Below, piece by piece: positions 6,847-13,826 of a DNA stretch of 15,481 nt. The first letter of the stretch is position 1, and each line of letters starts with the position of its first letter. The notes under the pieces are model-generated. The model was not told the origin of the DNA. It saw nothing but the letters and a program-made list of their open reading frames with translations, and did no database searches. The stretch is from NCBI GenBank assembly GCA_040508515.1, contig JBEVMS010000193.1, positions 1 to 15,481 on the forward strand. Reading direction: 5' to 3'. This DNA comes from JBEVMS01 sp040508515 (lineage in GTDB: Bacteria; Pseudomonadota; Gammaproteobacteria; Xanthomonadales; Rhodanobacteraceae). A program made the translations under genes and the position numbers.

Positions 6847-7116
6847 ATGAAGTTGACGCGTACCCTACTCGCCTCCGCGCTCGTCGCGCTGCTGGCGGCT
6901 TGCAGCAACGGCGCGCAGGATTCCGCGCAGGACGCCCAGAAGTCCGCTGACCAGGCCCAGCAGTCCGCTGACCAGGCCCAGCAGGCTGCTGGCGCCAGCA
7001 CCGCGGCGGCTCCTGCCGAAGCTCCGGCTAGCACGGCGATGGCTCCGGCCAGCACGGCGATGGCCCCGGCCAGCACCGCTGCTGCTCCGGCCAGCACCTC
7101 GACCTCGGGCGGCTGA
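6847..7116 (+). CDS. Small Ala-rich lipoprotein with two heptad-repeat modules
   Basis: An 89-residue predicted lipoprotein. ATG 6847 has AAAGGAGA (6833-6840) 6 nt upstream, a strong ribosome site. Residues 1-18 are a lipoprotein signal ending in lipobox LLAAC; Cys19 would be lipidated, and Ser at +2 predicts outer-membrane sorting. Two repeat modules follow. The first (residues about 26-46) is three heptads, SAQDAQK, SADQAQQ, SADQAQQ, likely a short Lpp-like coiled coil. The second (59-86) is four heptads, APASTAM, APASTAM, APASTAA and APASTST, a flexible Pro/Ala/Ser/Thr linker. It has no C-terminal Lys as in Lpp, so covalent peptidoglycan attachment is not indicated. It has its own terminator and probably its own promoter, so it looks like an abundant single-gene envelope protein unrelated to the leucine pathway. 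No exact family is recognised. Confidence 0.85.
   Translation: MKLTRTLLASALVALLAACSNGAQDSAQDAQKSADQAQQSADQAQQAAGASTAAAPAEAPASTAMAPASTAMAPASTAAAPASTSTSGG
6922..6984 (+). repeat. Three tandem 21-bp units (SADQAQQ heptads)
   Basis: Units at 6922-6942, 6943-6963 and 6964-6984. The last two are identical, beginning TCCGCTGACCAGG; the first is diverged (SAQDAQK). The 21-bp period encodes one coiled-coil heptad per unit. Confidence 0.85.
7021..7104 (+). repeat. Four tandem 21-bp units (APAST-type heptads)
   Basis: Units at 7021-7041, 7042-7062, 7063-7083 and 7084-7104. The first two differ at one base; the others diverge at the 3' end. They are unrelated in sequence to the 6922-6984 array but share the 21-bp period. 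Such arrays can expand or shrink by slippage without breaking the frame. Confidence 0.85.
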
Positions 7117-7148
7117 GGTTACGCCGGAACTTCATCGGTTCCGGGTAG

Positions 7149-7180
7149 AAAAACCGGTCGCTTTGCGACCGGTTTTTTTT
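7149..7180 (+). terminator. Rho-independent terminator of the lipoprotein gene
   Basis: AAAAACCGGTCGC (7149-7161), loop TTT, GCGACCGGTTTTT (7165-7177), ending in eight T (7173-7180). It is a strong terminator 32 bases after the stop and isolates the lipoprotein from liuB. Confidence 0.94.
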
Positions 7181-7289
7181 CGCCTATCGGAAATGCCGGC
7201 AAGACCGCAGCCTTACCCATGCAATGCGTCATGCGTTAACACGGGTCGGTCGCTATGATTCAAGAGATACCACCGCGACCCATGAGCCC

Positions 7290-8897
7290 ATGAGCATAAT
7301 CGCCTCGCAGATCGATCCCCGCTCGCCCGACTTTCAAGCCAGTCACGCGCAACTCAAAGGCCTGGTGGACCACTTGCAGCTGCAATTGGCGCGCAGCGCC
7401 GCCGGCGGTGGCGAAAAGGCCCGCGAAAAGCACGCGGCACGCGGCAAGCTATTACCGCGCGAGCGCATCCGCGCCCTGCTCGATCCGGCATCACCGTTTC
7501 TTGAACTCTCTCCGCTGGCCGCGCACGGCATGTACGACGATGCCGCACCGGCCGCCGGCATCATCACCGGCATCGGCCGCGTGCACGGCATTGAAGTGCT
7601 GGTGATCGCCAACGATGCCACGGTCAAGGGCGGCACCTATTTCCCGATGACCGTGAAAAAGCATCTGCGCGCGCAGGAAGTGGCGCTGGAAAATCGCCTG
7701 CCTTGCGTTTACTTGGTCGATTCGGGCGGCGCCTTTTTGCCCTTGCAGGACGAGGTGTTCCCCGACAAGGAGCATTTTGGTCGGATTTTCTACAACCAGG
7801 CGCGCATGTCGGCGTTGAATATCCCGCAGATCGCCGTGGTGATGGGCTCGTGCACCGCCGGTGGCGCCTATGTGCCGGCGATGAGCGATGAGACCATCAT
7901 CGTGCGCGAGCAAGGCACCATTTTCCTGGGCGGTCCGCCGCTGGTCAAAGCCGCCACCGGTGAGGTGGTCGACGCCGAGGTGCTGGGCGGCGCCGACGTG
8001 CACACATCGGTATCGGGCGTGGCCGATCATTACGCGGAGAACGACGCGCACGCGCTATCGATCGCGCGCGACATCGTGGCTCATCTCAACCGCACCAAGG
8101 CGATGCCGCTGGCGCTGCGCGAACCGCGCGAACCGCGTTATCCGGCCAGCGAACTGTATGGTGTGATTCCGCAGGACACGCGACGTCCGTTCGACATCCG
8201 CGAAGTGATCGCACGCATCGTCGACGACTCGGAGTTCCACGAGTTCAAGGCGCGCTACGGCAAGACCCTGGTCACCGGCTTTGCACACATCCATGGTTAC
8301 CCCGTGGGCATCATCGCCAACAACGGGATTCTGTTCGGCGAGAGCGCGCTCAAGGGCGCGCATTTCATCGAGCTGTGCAATCAGCGCAATGTGCCGTTGG
8401 TGTTCCTGCAGAACATCACCGGCTTCATGGTCGGCAAGAAATATGAGAACGGGGGTATCGCCAAGGACGGCGCCAAGATGGTCACCGCTGTGGCGTGCTC
8501 GCACGTGCCCAAGTTCACCGTGGTGATCGGTGGCAGCTTCGGCGCGGGCAACTACGCCATGTGCGGCCGTGCCTACGGTGCGCGTTTCCTGTGGATGTGG
8601 CCCAACGCTCGTATCAGCGTGATGGGCGGCGAACAGGCCGCCAGCGTGCTGGCCACGGTCAAGCGCGACGGCCTGGAAGCCTCTGGCCAGGCCTGGAGTG
8701 CCGACGAGGAAGAAAGCTTCAAGGCGCCCATCCGCGCCCAGTATGAGCATCAGGGGCATCCCTATTACGCCAGCGCGCGCCTGTGGGACGACGGCATCAT
8801 CGACCCGGCCGACACGCGCCGCGTGCTGGGTCTGGGCCTGTCCGCCGCGCTCAATGCGCCGATCGAGCCGCAGCGCTTTGGCGTGTTCCGCATGTAG
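7290..8897 (+). CDS. liuB: 3-methylcrotonyl-CoA carboxylase, beta (carboxyltransferase) subunit
   Basis: A 535-residue carboxyltransferase, the normal size for MccB. With the LiuD alpha subunit it carboxylates 3-methylcrotonyl-CoA to 3-methylglutaconyl-CoA. The start at ATG 7290 (MSIIASQIDPRSPDFQA) fits the family N-terminus, although its ribosome site is poor; an in-frame ATG at 7224 would add 22 unconserved residues. The N-terminal half carries GGAFLPLQDEVFPDKEHFG (from about 146) and the oxyanion motif GSCTAGGAYVPAMSDE (Cys188). The C-terminal half carries GFMVGKKYENGGIAKDGAKM and GGSFGAGNYAMCGRAY (from about 414), then FLWMWPNARISVMGGEQAA. The KYENGGIAKDGAKM wording is specific to MCC/geranyl-CoA carboxylase beta subunits rather than propionyl-CoA carboxylase. 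Geranyl-CoA carboxylase is the main alternative; the liuA and liuC neighbours favour leucine. It faces the minus-strand channel gene 12 bp downstream. Confidence 0.95.
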   Translation: MSIIASQIDPRSPDFQASHAQLKGLVDHLQLQLARSAAGGGEKAREKHAARGKLLPRERIRALLDPASPFLELSPLAAHGMYDDAAPAAGIITGIGRVHGIEVLVIANDATVKGGTYFPMTVKKHLRAQEVALENRLPCVYLVDSGGAFLPLQDEVFPDKEHFGRIFYNQARMSALNIPQIAVVMGSCTAGGAYVPAMSDETIIVREQGTIFLGGPPLVKAATGEVVDAEVLGGADVHTSVSGVADHYAENDAHALSIARDIVAHLNRTKAMPLALREPREPRYPASELYGVIPQDTRRPFDIREVIARIVDDSEFHEFKARYGKTLVTGFAHIHGYPVGIIANNGILFGESALKGAHFIELCNQRNVPLVFLQNITGFMVGKKYENGGIAKDGAKMVTAVACSHVPKFTVVIGGSFGAGNYAMCGRAYGARFLWMWPNARISVMGGEQAASVLATVKRDGLEASGQAWSADEEESFKAPIRAQYEHQGHPYYASARLWDDGIIDPADTRRVLGLGLSAALNAPIEPQRFGVFRM

Positions 8898-8902
8898 CTC
8901 CG

Positions 8903-8920
8903 CGACGGCTCATTCCGTCG
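8903..8920. terminator. Hairpin between convergent liuB and TMEM175 genes
   Basis: CGACGG (8903-8908), CTCATT, CCGTCG (8915-8920), a perfect 6-6-6 inverted repeat covering the 12-bp convergent gap and the last codons of the minus-strand gene. No T-tract follows, so a terminator role is tentative. Confidence 0.35.
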
Positions 8921-9548
8921 GCACCAGCGCCCGCGCCAGGTGATGACGACGCCCCAGCATGGCCAGCAGTCGTGCCAGCAACGGGATCAGCCCAAACATC
9001 AGATAGCTGTAAGGCGGCACCACCATAGCCAGCAGTCCCGCCAGCAAGGCCAGCGTCGGCAAAGCGAAGGCGCGCCAGCGCGCCGCCACGATCTCCTGCG
9101 GCGCAATGTCCGGGCGCACCCGTTGCGGCAGCAGCGCCTTGGCGAACAGCCACCGTTGCGACAAACCGGCCAGCAGCAAACTGGCGGCGTAGAACATCGC
9201 CGGTACCCGCGCCGCTGGATTCTCGGCCATGAAGGCGGTGGCGAAAGGCATGAAGGCCACGCAGAGCAGCAGCAACAGATTCGGCCAGACCAAATCACTG
9301 TCGTGCCCGCGCAACATCCCGAACACGCGATGGTGGCTGACCCAGAGCGCACCGATCACCAGGAAACTCAGCGCGAAACCGAAGATGTGAGGGACCAGTC
9401 TCCATAACGCTTGCAGATACGCGTGATCATTCGGCTGCGCGACTTGCGGTACGTGGATTTCGATCACCAGCAAGGTGATCGCAATGGCGAACACCGCATC
9501 GGAAAAAAACGTCAAGCGCTCAAGCTGCTTGGCCTGCTGATCGTTCAT
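8910..9548 (-). CDS. TMEM175-family potassium channel protein
   Basis: A 212-residue integral inner-membrane protein of the bacterial TMEM175 family, typically about 200 residues with six transmembrane helices, forming tetrameric potassium-selective channels. ATG 9548 is chosen because AGGGG precedes it by 8 nt on the minus strand and the family signature follows closely. The open frame extends 52 codons further upstream, but that part is Arg/Ala-rich and not channel-like. The signature RLTFFSDAVFAIAITLL is at residues 11-27; the FSD motif in helix 1 is part of the selectivity/gating region in this family. Further hydrophobic helices lie at about 53-70, 86-106, 111-130, 155-175 and 179-195, joined by short loops. 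WVSHHRVF and NLLLLLCVAFMPFATAFM match the family's third and fourth helix regions. It is 384 bp downstream of the feo genes, so cotranscription with them is uncertain. Confidence 0.9.
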   Translation of the reverse strand: MNDQQAKQLERLTFFSDAVFAIAITLLVIEIHVPQVAQPNDHAYLQALWRLVPHIFGFALSFLVIGALWVSHHRVFGMLRGHDSDLVWPNLLLLLCVAFMPFATAFMAENPAARVPAMFYAASLLLAGLSQRWLFAKALLPQRVRPDIAPQEIVAARWRAFALPTLALLAGLLAMVVPPYSYLMFGLIPLLARLLAMLGRRHHLARALVPTE

Positions 9549-9932
9549 GCTGTCCGCCCCTGGATGTGAAAGCTGATCGTGCGCAACGCTTACCGCGCTC
9601 CCCCGAGGCGGCATCGACCGAGTGTATGGCAGCCTCGCGCGGGCGCCTAGGGCACCCGCGGCGCGAGCGGATCGGGATGATCCAAGTGTCAGCCGACCAT
9701 CCATCGCAGCGCGTGTCTGCGAGCGACGCAGATCGACTCGAGCGCTGCCCGCTCCATCACGTCAAACCTGCGCCCCACGCGTCATTGCACGGCCCCAACC
9801 CGCACGCAGGCCGAGAGGCGCGATGGTCTCCTAAGCCCCATGCAAATCAGCGCCGGATAGATTCGCCCGAATGTCTTTTTGCGTAACCGAAGCCCAGGGC
9901 CGGAAGGCACGGCGGCCGTCCGACGCCTCAAA
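9549..9932. other. Non-coding gap between the feo operon and the TMEM175 gene
   Basis: No supported gene. A hairpin GCGGGCGCC-TAG-GGCACCCGC (9639-9659) pairs fully on the minus-strand RNA if one G-U is allowed. It sits about 90 bp before the TMEM175 start. On the minus strand TACACT (9626-9621) is a weak -10. An imperfect hairpin around 9901-9922, just past the feo operon stop, may help end that transcript. An open frame on the plus strand (9566-9886) looks spurious. Confidence 0.5.
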
Positions 9933-10238
9933 TCACGCTTTGTTGCGCGGCCGGAACGTCAGCGGCTGCGCCTCCGGTCGTGCCGCGGCGGGCGGCTTGG
10001 GCCCGCAGCTGCCGCAGGTATCGCAGCCGTCGCCGCAATGGCCGGTGGCGGTTTTGGGCTGCAGCCTGCGCCCGAGTGCTTGTACCCAGCGTGCGTGCCA
10101 AGGCTTGTTCAAGGCGATGGCCCCACTGGCGAGCCAGCGTGAGGTCAGTTGCGGCGCCAGCTTGCGCAAAGTGTAGAGCGCACTGATCGCCACCAACACG
10201 GCGATCACCGTGTATTGCAGGATCAGTCCACCGTTCAT
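9933..10238 (-). CDS. FeoB-associated Cys-rich membrane protein (DUF6587-like)
   Basis: A 101-residue small membrane protein coupled to feoB. Its ATG overlaps the feoB stop as ATGA (10238-10235), so translation is probably coupled; the ribosome site is weak. Residues about 4-24 (GLILQYTVIAVLVAISALYTL) form one transmembrane helix. A basic stretch (KLAPQLTSRW, RWVQALGRRLQ) follows and would face the cytosol. A cysteine cluster at residues 68, 72, 75 and 78 (CGDGCDTCGSCG, C-x3-C-x2-C-x2-C) comes next, and the tail is Pro/Ala-rich. It resembles the FeoB-associated Cys-rich proteins found beside feoB in other phyla and the DUF6587 proteins of Xanthomonadales; the family name is from memory. The cysteines could bind iron or an Fe-S cluster, giving a FeoC-like or iron-handling role, which is inference. 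Confidence 0.8.
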   Translation of the reverse strand: MNGGLILQYTVIAVLVAISALYTLRKLAPQLTSRWLASGAIALNKPWHARWVQALGRRLQPKTATGHCGDGCDTCGSCGPKPPAAARPEAQPLTFRPRNKA

Positions 10239-12079
10239 GCCAGCCACCGGGCGATTTGGTAAGTCATCAACGACGCAGCGTAGGCAACCGCGAACATATA
10301 GCCGAAGGAGATCGCCACGTTGCGCCACGAATGCGTCTCGCGGCGGATCACCGCCAGGGTGGACATGCACTGCGGCGCGAAGGCGAACCACACCAGCAGC
10401 GACAACGCGCTGGCCAGCGAGAAATTGTGCGCCAGCGCCTGCGACAGCCCATTCTCGGCGCCATCGCTACCCAAATAGATCGTTGCCAGCGTGGCTACCG
10501 CGGTTTCGCGCGCGGCGAAGGCCGGGATCAAGGCCAGGCTGATCTGCCAATTGAAACCCAGCGGCGCGAAGATGTATTGCAGCGCATGCCCCAGATAACC
10601 AGCCACACTGTAGTTGATCGCATCCACATGGGCCGGCGCATCCAGCGGCTTGCCGGGAAAACTGGTGATGAACCACATCAGCACGGTCAGCGCCAGAATT
10701 ACCCCCGTCAGACGCTTGAGGAAAATGCTGCCGCGCTCCCACAGGCCGATGCCGATGTCGCGCATTTTGGGCAACCGGTAGGACGGCAACTCCATCAGCA
10801 GCGCATGCTCGCTCTTGTCGCGGCGGATACGCTTGGTCACGTAGCCGACCGCAATCGCACCGACGATGCCCAGCACGTACAAAGCGAACAGCACCATCCC
10901 CGATAGATTGAAGATCACCAGCACCGGGCGCGCCGGGATAAAGGCTGCGATCAGCAACGTATACACCGGCAGGCGTGCCGAACAGGTCATCAGCGGCGCC
11001 ACCAGAATGGTCGCCAGGCGATCGCGCGGATCAGTGATGCTGCGCGTCCCCATGATGCCCGGAATCGCGCAGGCGAAGCTCGACAGCAACGGGATGAACG
11101 AGCGCCCGGTCAGGCCCACCGAAACCATCAGCCGATCGAGCAGAAAGGCCGCACGCGGCAAATAGCCGGATTCTTCCAGCACCAGAATGAAGAAAAACAG
11201 CACCAGGATCGCCGGCAGAAAACCCAGCACTGTACCCATGCCGCCGAACAGGCCTTTGAGGATCAGATCCTTGATCGGTCCTTCCGGCAGCCCGGCGGCG
11301 ACATGATCGCCTAGCCAGCCCAGGCCGCCGCCGATGGCGTCGCTCATCGGCTTGCCCGCCGCGTAAACGGCCTGGAAGACCAAAAACATCATCACCGCAA
11401 AAATCATCAGCCCGAACACCGGATGCAAGGCCCAGCGATCGAGCGCGTCGTCGCGCGCGTCGGTGGCGCGCGGCATGCTGACCGTAGCAGCCAGGATCGC
11501 GCGCACTTGCGTGTGCAGATCGGTGCGACTGGCCGCATCGTCCGGCTCGGCGCGCGCTGCCACCGGCACTTCGCCATCGACCTGGGCGATCAAGGCGGCT
11601 GCACCGCCACGGCGTACCGCGACGGTTTCCACCACTGGCACGCCCAGTTGGCGCTGCAATTCGGCCAGATCGATCGTGATGCCGCGCCGACGCGCCGCAT
11701 CCATCATATTCAGCGCCAGCACCACCGGACGGCCCAGGCGCTTCACTTCCAGCACGAAGCGCAGATGCAGGCGCAGGTTGGTCGCATCGGCCACGCAGAC
11801 GATCAGATCCGGCGCCGCCTCGCCCGGATAATTGCCTTGCAGCACGTCGTAGGTGATCTGCTCGTCCGGGCTGGCGGCGTCGAAGCTATAGGTACCTGGC
11901 AGATCCAGCAATTGAATAAAGCGCCCGGATGGCGCGGTAAAGCGGCCCTCCTTGCGTTCTACCGTGACACCGGCGTAATTAGCCACTTTCTGGCGGCCGC
12001 CGGTGAGCAGATTGAACAGCGCCGTCTTGCCGCAATTAGGATTGCCGACCAAGGCGATGCGCAGCGTGGCTTGACTCAT
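10235..12079 (-). CDS. feoB: Ferrous iron transporter FeoB
   Basis: A 614-residue inner-membrane Fe(II) transporter with an N-terminal G-protein domain. ATG 12079 overlaps the feoA stop as TGATG. GTPase motifs are clear: P-loop GNPNCGKT (12-19), switch I Thr39 in YAGVTVERKEG, G3 DLPGTYSF (59-66), and G4 NMMD (124-127), which replaces the commoner N-x-x-D in a standard FeoB way. A helical linker (about 165-210) leads to the membrane part with two gate domains, including CAIPGIMGTRSI, APLMTCSARLPVY and, near the end, FAPQCMSTLAVIRRE. The length is at the short end for FeoB (E. coli 773 aa), because the linker and the C-terminal cytosolic tail are reduced; this is common in the lineage and not a truncation. 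It is the second gene of a three-gene operon under a Fur-box promoter. Confidence 0.97.
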   Translation of the reverse strand: MSQATLRIALVGNPNCGKTALFNLLTGGRQKVANYAGVTVERKEGRFTAPSGRFIQLLDLPGTYSFDAASPDEQITYDVLQGNYPGEAAPDLIVCVADATNLRLHLRFVLEVKRLGRPVVLALNMMDAARRRGITIDLAELQRQLGVPVVETVAVRRGGAAALIAQVDGEVPVAARAEPDDAASRTDLHTQVRAILAATVSMPRATDARDDALDRWALHPVFGLMIFAVMMFLVFQAVYAAGKPMSDAIGGGLGWLGDHVAAGLPEGPIKDLILKGLFGGMGTVLGFLPAILVLFFFILVLEESGYLPRAAFLLDRLMVSVGLTGRSFIPLLSSFACAIPGIMGTRSITDPRDRLATILVAPLMTCSARLPVYTLLIAAFIPARPVLVIFNLSGMVLFALYVLGIVGAIAVGYVTKRIRRDKSEHALLMELPSYRLPKMRDIGIGLWERGSIFLKRLTGVILALTVLMWFITSFPGKPLDAPAHVDAINYSVAGYLGHALQYIFAPLGFNWQISLALIPAFAARETAVATLATIYLGSDGAENGLSQALAHNFSLASALSLLVWFAFAPQCMSTLAVIRRETHSWRNVAISFGYMFAVAYAASLMTYQIARWLA

Positions 12080-12324
12080 CAGGCGATACCTTCCTCACGA
12101 ACCGTGACGCGATGAGCTTCACTACGCCGCAGCGCGAAGCGCGTCGAGCCGATCTGAATCAGCAGCGGATCGGCGCCCCAGGGCCCGCGGGCGACAATGC
12201 GCACCGGCTCGCCGGGCACGAAGCCCAGATCGCGTAAGCGTTGCGCGATCGAGTCCAGGGTATGGGCGTCATCGACACATTCCACTACAGCGGGCGTACC
12301 TTTCGGTAACTCGGACAGACGCAC
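12079..12324 (-). CDS. feoA: Ferrous iron transport protein FeoA
   Basis: An 81-residue SH3-like cytosolic partner of FeoB. It starts with GTG (12324); an in-frame TAG three codons further upstream rules out a longer start, and no ATG lies closer. The ribosome site is weak. The sequence MRLSELPKGTPAVV, IAQRLRDLGFVPGEPVRIVARGPWGADPLLIQIGSTRFALRRSEA is the standard FeoA fold: the LxxLGFxPGxxVxI and D/GPxxIxxxGxxxALRxxEA motifs are both present. It overlaps feoB by 1 nt. Expected regulation is by Fur, from the site just upstream. Confidence 0.95.
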   Translation of the reverse strand: MRLSELPKGTPAVVECVDDAHTLDSIAQRLRDLGFVPGEPVRIVARGPWGADPLLIQIGSTRFALRRSEAHRVTVREEGIA

Positions 12325-12340
12325 GGGCGACCACTAGTCA

Positions 12341-12359
12341 AATAAGAATGGTTCGCATT
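12341..12359 (-). promoter_or_regulatory. Fur box before feoA
   Basis: AATAAGAATGGTTCGCATT is an inverted repeat of the form AAT-x2-GAA-x3-TTC-x2-ATT, matching the symmetry and wording of gammaproteobacterial Fur boxes. It lies 17-35 bp upstream of the feoA GTG and overlaps the expected transcription start, so iron-loaded Fur would block the promoter. Confidence 0.8.
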
Positions 12360-12362
12360 GTA
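12357..12362 (-). promoter_or_regulatory. -10 element of the feo promoter
   Basis: TACAAT on the minus strand (12362-12357) is a good -10 that overlaps the end of the Fur box. The -35 region (around 12380-12385, TGCACG) is poor. Transcription would start near 12350, giving a leader of about 25 nt. Confidence 0.5.
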
Positions 12363-12440
12363 GACCTATCTGTTGCCGCCGTGCAGCCGATCCATCGCCG
12401 ACTTGCATAAAATGATCTTTAACCTCAGTGGAAGCCCCGC

Positions 12441-13235
12441 ATGTCTCCCGTCATCGATATCAGCGACCGCGACCGCGTGCGCCACCTCACGCTCAACCGG
12501 CCGCAATTGCACAACGCCTTCGACGATGGCCTGATCGACGCGCTGACCACCGCGCTGCAAGATGCCGCCGCGGACGACACGATCCGCGCGGTGATGCTGA
12601 CCGGCGCCGGGGCCAGTTTCTCGGCCGGCGCGGATCTGAACTGGATGCGCGCCATGGCGAGAGCCAGCGAGGCGGCAAATGAGCAGGACTCGCTGCGCCT
12701 GGCCGGCCTGATGCGCCGCCTGCACTATTTTCCCAAGCCGACCGTGGCGCGGGTCAATGGCGCCGCGTACGGCGGTGGCGTGGGCCTGATCGCCTGCTGC
12801 GATATCGCCATCGGCGTGAACGGCGCCAAATTCGGTCTGACCGAGGTCAAACTGGGGCTGGTGCCGGCGGTGATCTCGCCGTATGTGATCGCGGCGATCG
12901 GGCTGCGCCAGGCGCGCCGGCTGTTCCTCACCGGCGAGCTTTTCGATGCCACCGAGGCGCTGCGAATCGGCCTGCTGCATCAACGGGTCGAGCCCGAGGC
13001 GCTGGATGAAACCGTGGCGCACACGCTGGCCACGCTGACTAAAGCCGGCCCACTGGCGCAGCGTGAAGCCAAGCTGCTGGCCGTGCGCGGCGGCGGTCAT
13101 AACGAGGCCGATTCGGCCGCCGAAGATGCGCGCAATGCCGCGCTGATCGCCCGCCTGCGGGTTTCCAGCGAAGGTCAGGAAGGCCTGAGCGCATTTCTCG
13201 ACAAGCGCGCACCGGCCTGGATCGACAAGGGTTAA
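12441..13235 (+). CDS. liuC: Methylglutaconyl-CoA hydratase (enoyl-CoA hydratase family)
   Basis: A 264-residue crotonase-fold enzyme. In leucine breakdown it hydrates 3-methylglutaconyl-CoA to HMG-CoA. ATG 12441 has GGAAG (12430-12434) 6 nt upstream. The first oxyanion-hole motif is GAGASFSAGADLNWM (55-69) and the second is NGAAYGGGVGLIACCDIAI (106-124). Of the two glutamates used by mammalian crotonase (Glu144 and Glu164), the second is kept as Glu135 in FGLTEVKLGLVPAVISPYV, but the first is Gly115 (GGGVG). This version, with CCDIAI and PAVISPYV, is what I recall for bacterial LiuC proteins, so it is probably a family trait. Its place beside liuD supports the assignment; a general enoyl-CoA hydratase is the alternative. 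It diverges from feoA across 116 bp. Confidence 0.9.
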   Translation: MSPVIDISDRDRVRHLTLNRPQLHNAFDDGLIDALTTALQDAAADDTIRAVMLTGAGASFSAGADLNWMRAMARASEAANEQDSLRLAGLMRRLHYFPKPTVARVNGAAYGGGVGLIACCDIAIGVNGAKFGLTEVKLGLVPAVISPYVIAAIGLRQARRLFLTGELFDATEALRIGLLHQRVEPEALDETVAHTLATLTKAGPLAQREAKLLAVRGGGHNEADSAAEDARNAALIARLRVSSEGQEGLSAFLDKRAPAWIDKG

Positions 13236-13316
13236 AGAGGCCGCGCCGCTCGCACTACGGCACGACGCGAGCGCCCACTCGACATCATCAACATCGCATC
13301 CATGGAGACCAAAACC

Positions 13317-13826
13317 ATGCATCAGCGCATTCTCAATCTTGCCGACGTCGAACTGACCGATGCCGCGCCCGAAGATCGCCCCCAGGGCGCGTCGGCCGAT
13401 CTTTACGACCTGCGCCGTGGTGCCGTCGCCAGCCGCATCGGTGCGCGCAAGTTGGCTTATCGCGTGATCGCGGTGGCGCCCGGCAAACGCGCCTGCCCGT
13501 TTCACAGCCACCGGGGCGAGGAAGAGATGTTCCTGATCCTCGCCGGCAGCGGCGAGCTGCGTTATGGCGACACACGCCACCCGCTGCGCAGCGGCGACGT
13601 CATCGCCTGCCCCACCGGCGGTCACGAAAGCGCGCACCAGATCATCAACAACGGCGAGGTCGAGCTGCGCTATCTGGCGGTCAGCAACGTGGCCGAGATG
13701 GATATCTGCGAGTACCCCGATTCGGGCAAGTTCCTGGTCGCCGCGTTCGATCCGGCGAGCGGCGCGGACGCCTTCGAGCTGATCGGCCGCGCCGCCGACA
13801 CCGCCGACTATTGGGACGGTGAATAG
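13317..13826 (+). CDS. Cupin-domain protein of unknown function
   Basis: A 169-residue single-domain cupin, probably a cytosolic metal-binding protein. The start is ATG 13317, because GGAGA (13304-13308) lies 8 nt before it; an ATG at 13302 overlaps that ribosome site and has none of its own. Cupin motif 1 is PFHSHRGEEEMFLILAGSGELRYG, with His63, His65 and Glu69/Glu70 as likely metal ligands. Motif 2 is CPTGGHESAHQIINNGE, with His103 or His107 as the fourth ligand. The C-terminal part (EYPDSGKFLVAAFD, ADTADYWDGE) resembles cupins often annotated only as cupin domain proteins. It lies 81 bp after liuC and 93 bp before liuD on the same strand, so it is probably cotranscribed with leucine-degradation genes, but its substrate is unknown. 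Confidence 0.85.
   Translation: MHQRILNLADVELTDAAPEDRPQGASADLYDLRRGAVASRIGARKLAYRVIAVAPGKRACPFHSHRGEEEMFLILAGSGELRYGDTRHPLRSGDVIACPTGGHESAHQIINNGEVELRYLAVSNVAEMDICEYPDSGKFLVAAFDPASGADAFELIGRAADTADYWDGE

Noticed and set aside
9549..9704. N-terminal extension of the TMEM175 protein
   Set aside because: The extra 52 residues are Arg/Ala-rich and precede the family signature, which normally starts within about 15 residues of the N-terminus.
9566..9886. Plus-strand open frame of 106 codons in the feo/TMEM175 gap
   Set aside because: No ribosome site; rich in Arg, Pro, His and Ser with no fold signature, as expected by chance in GC-rich DNA.
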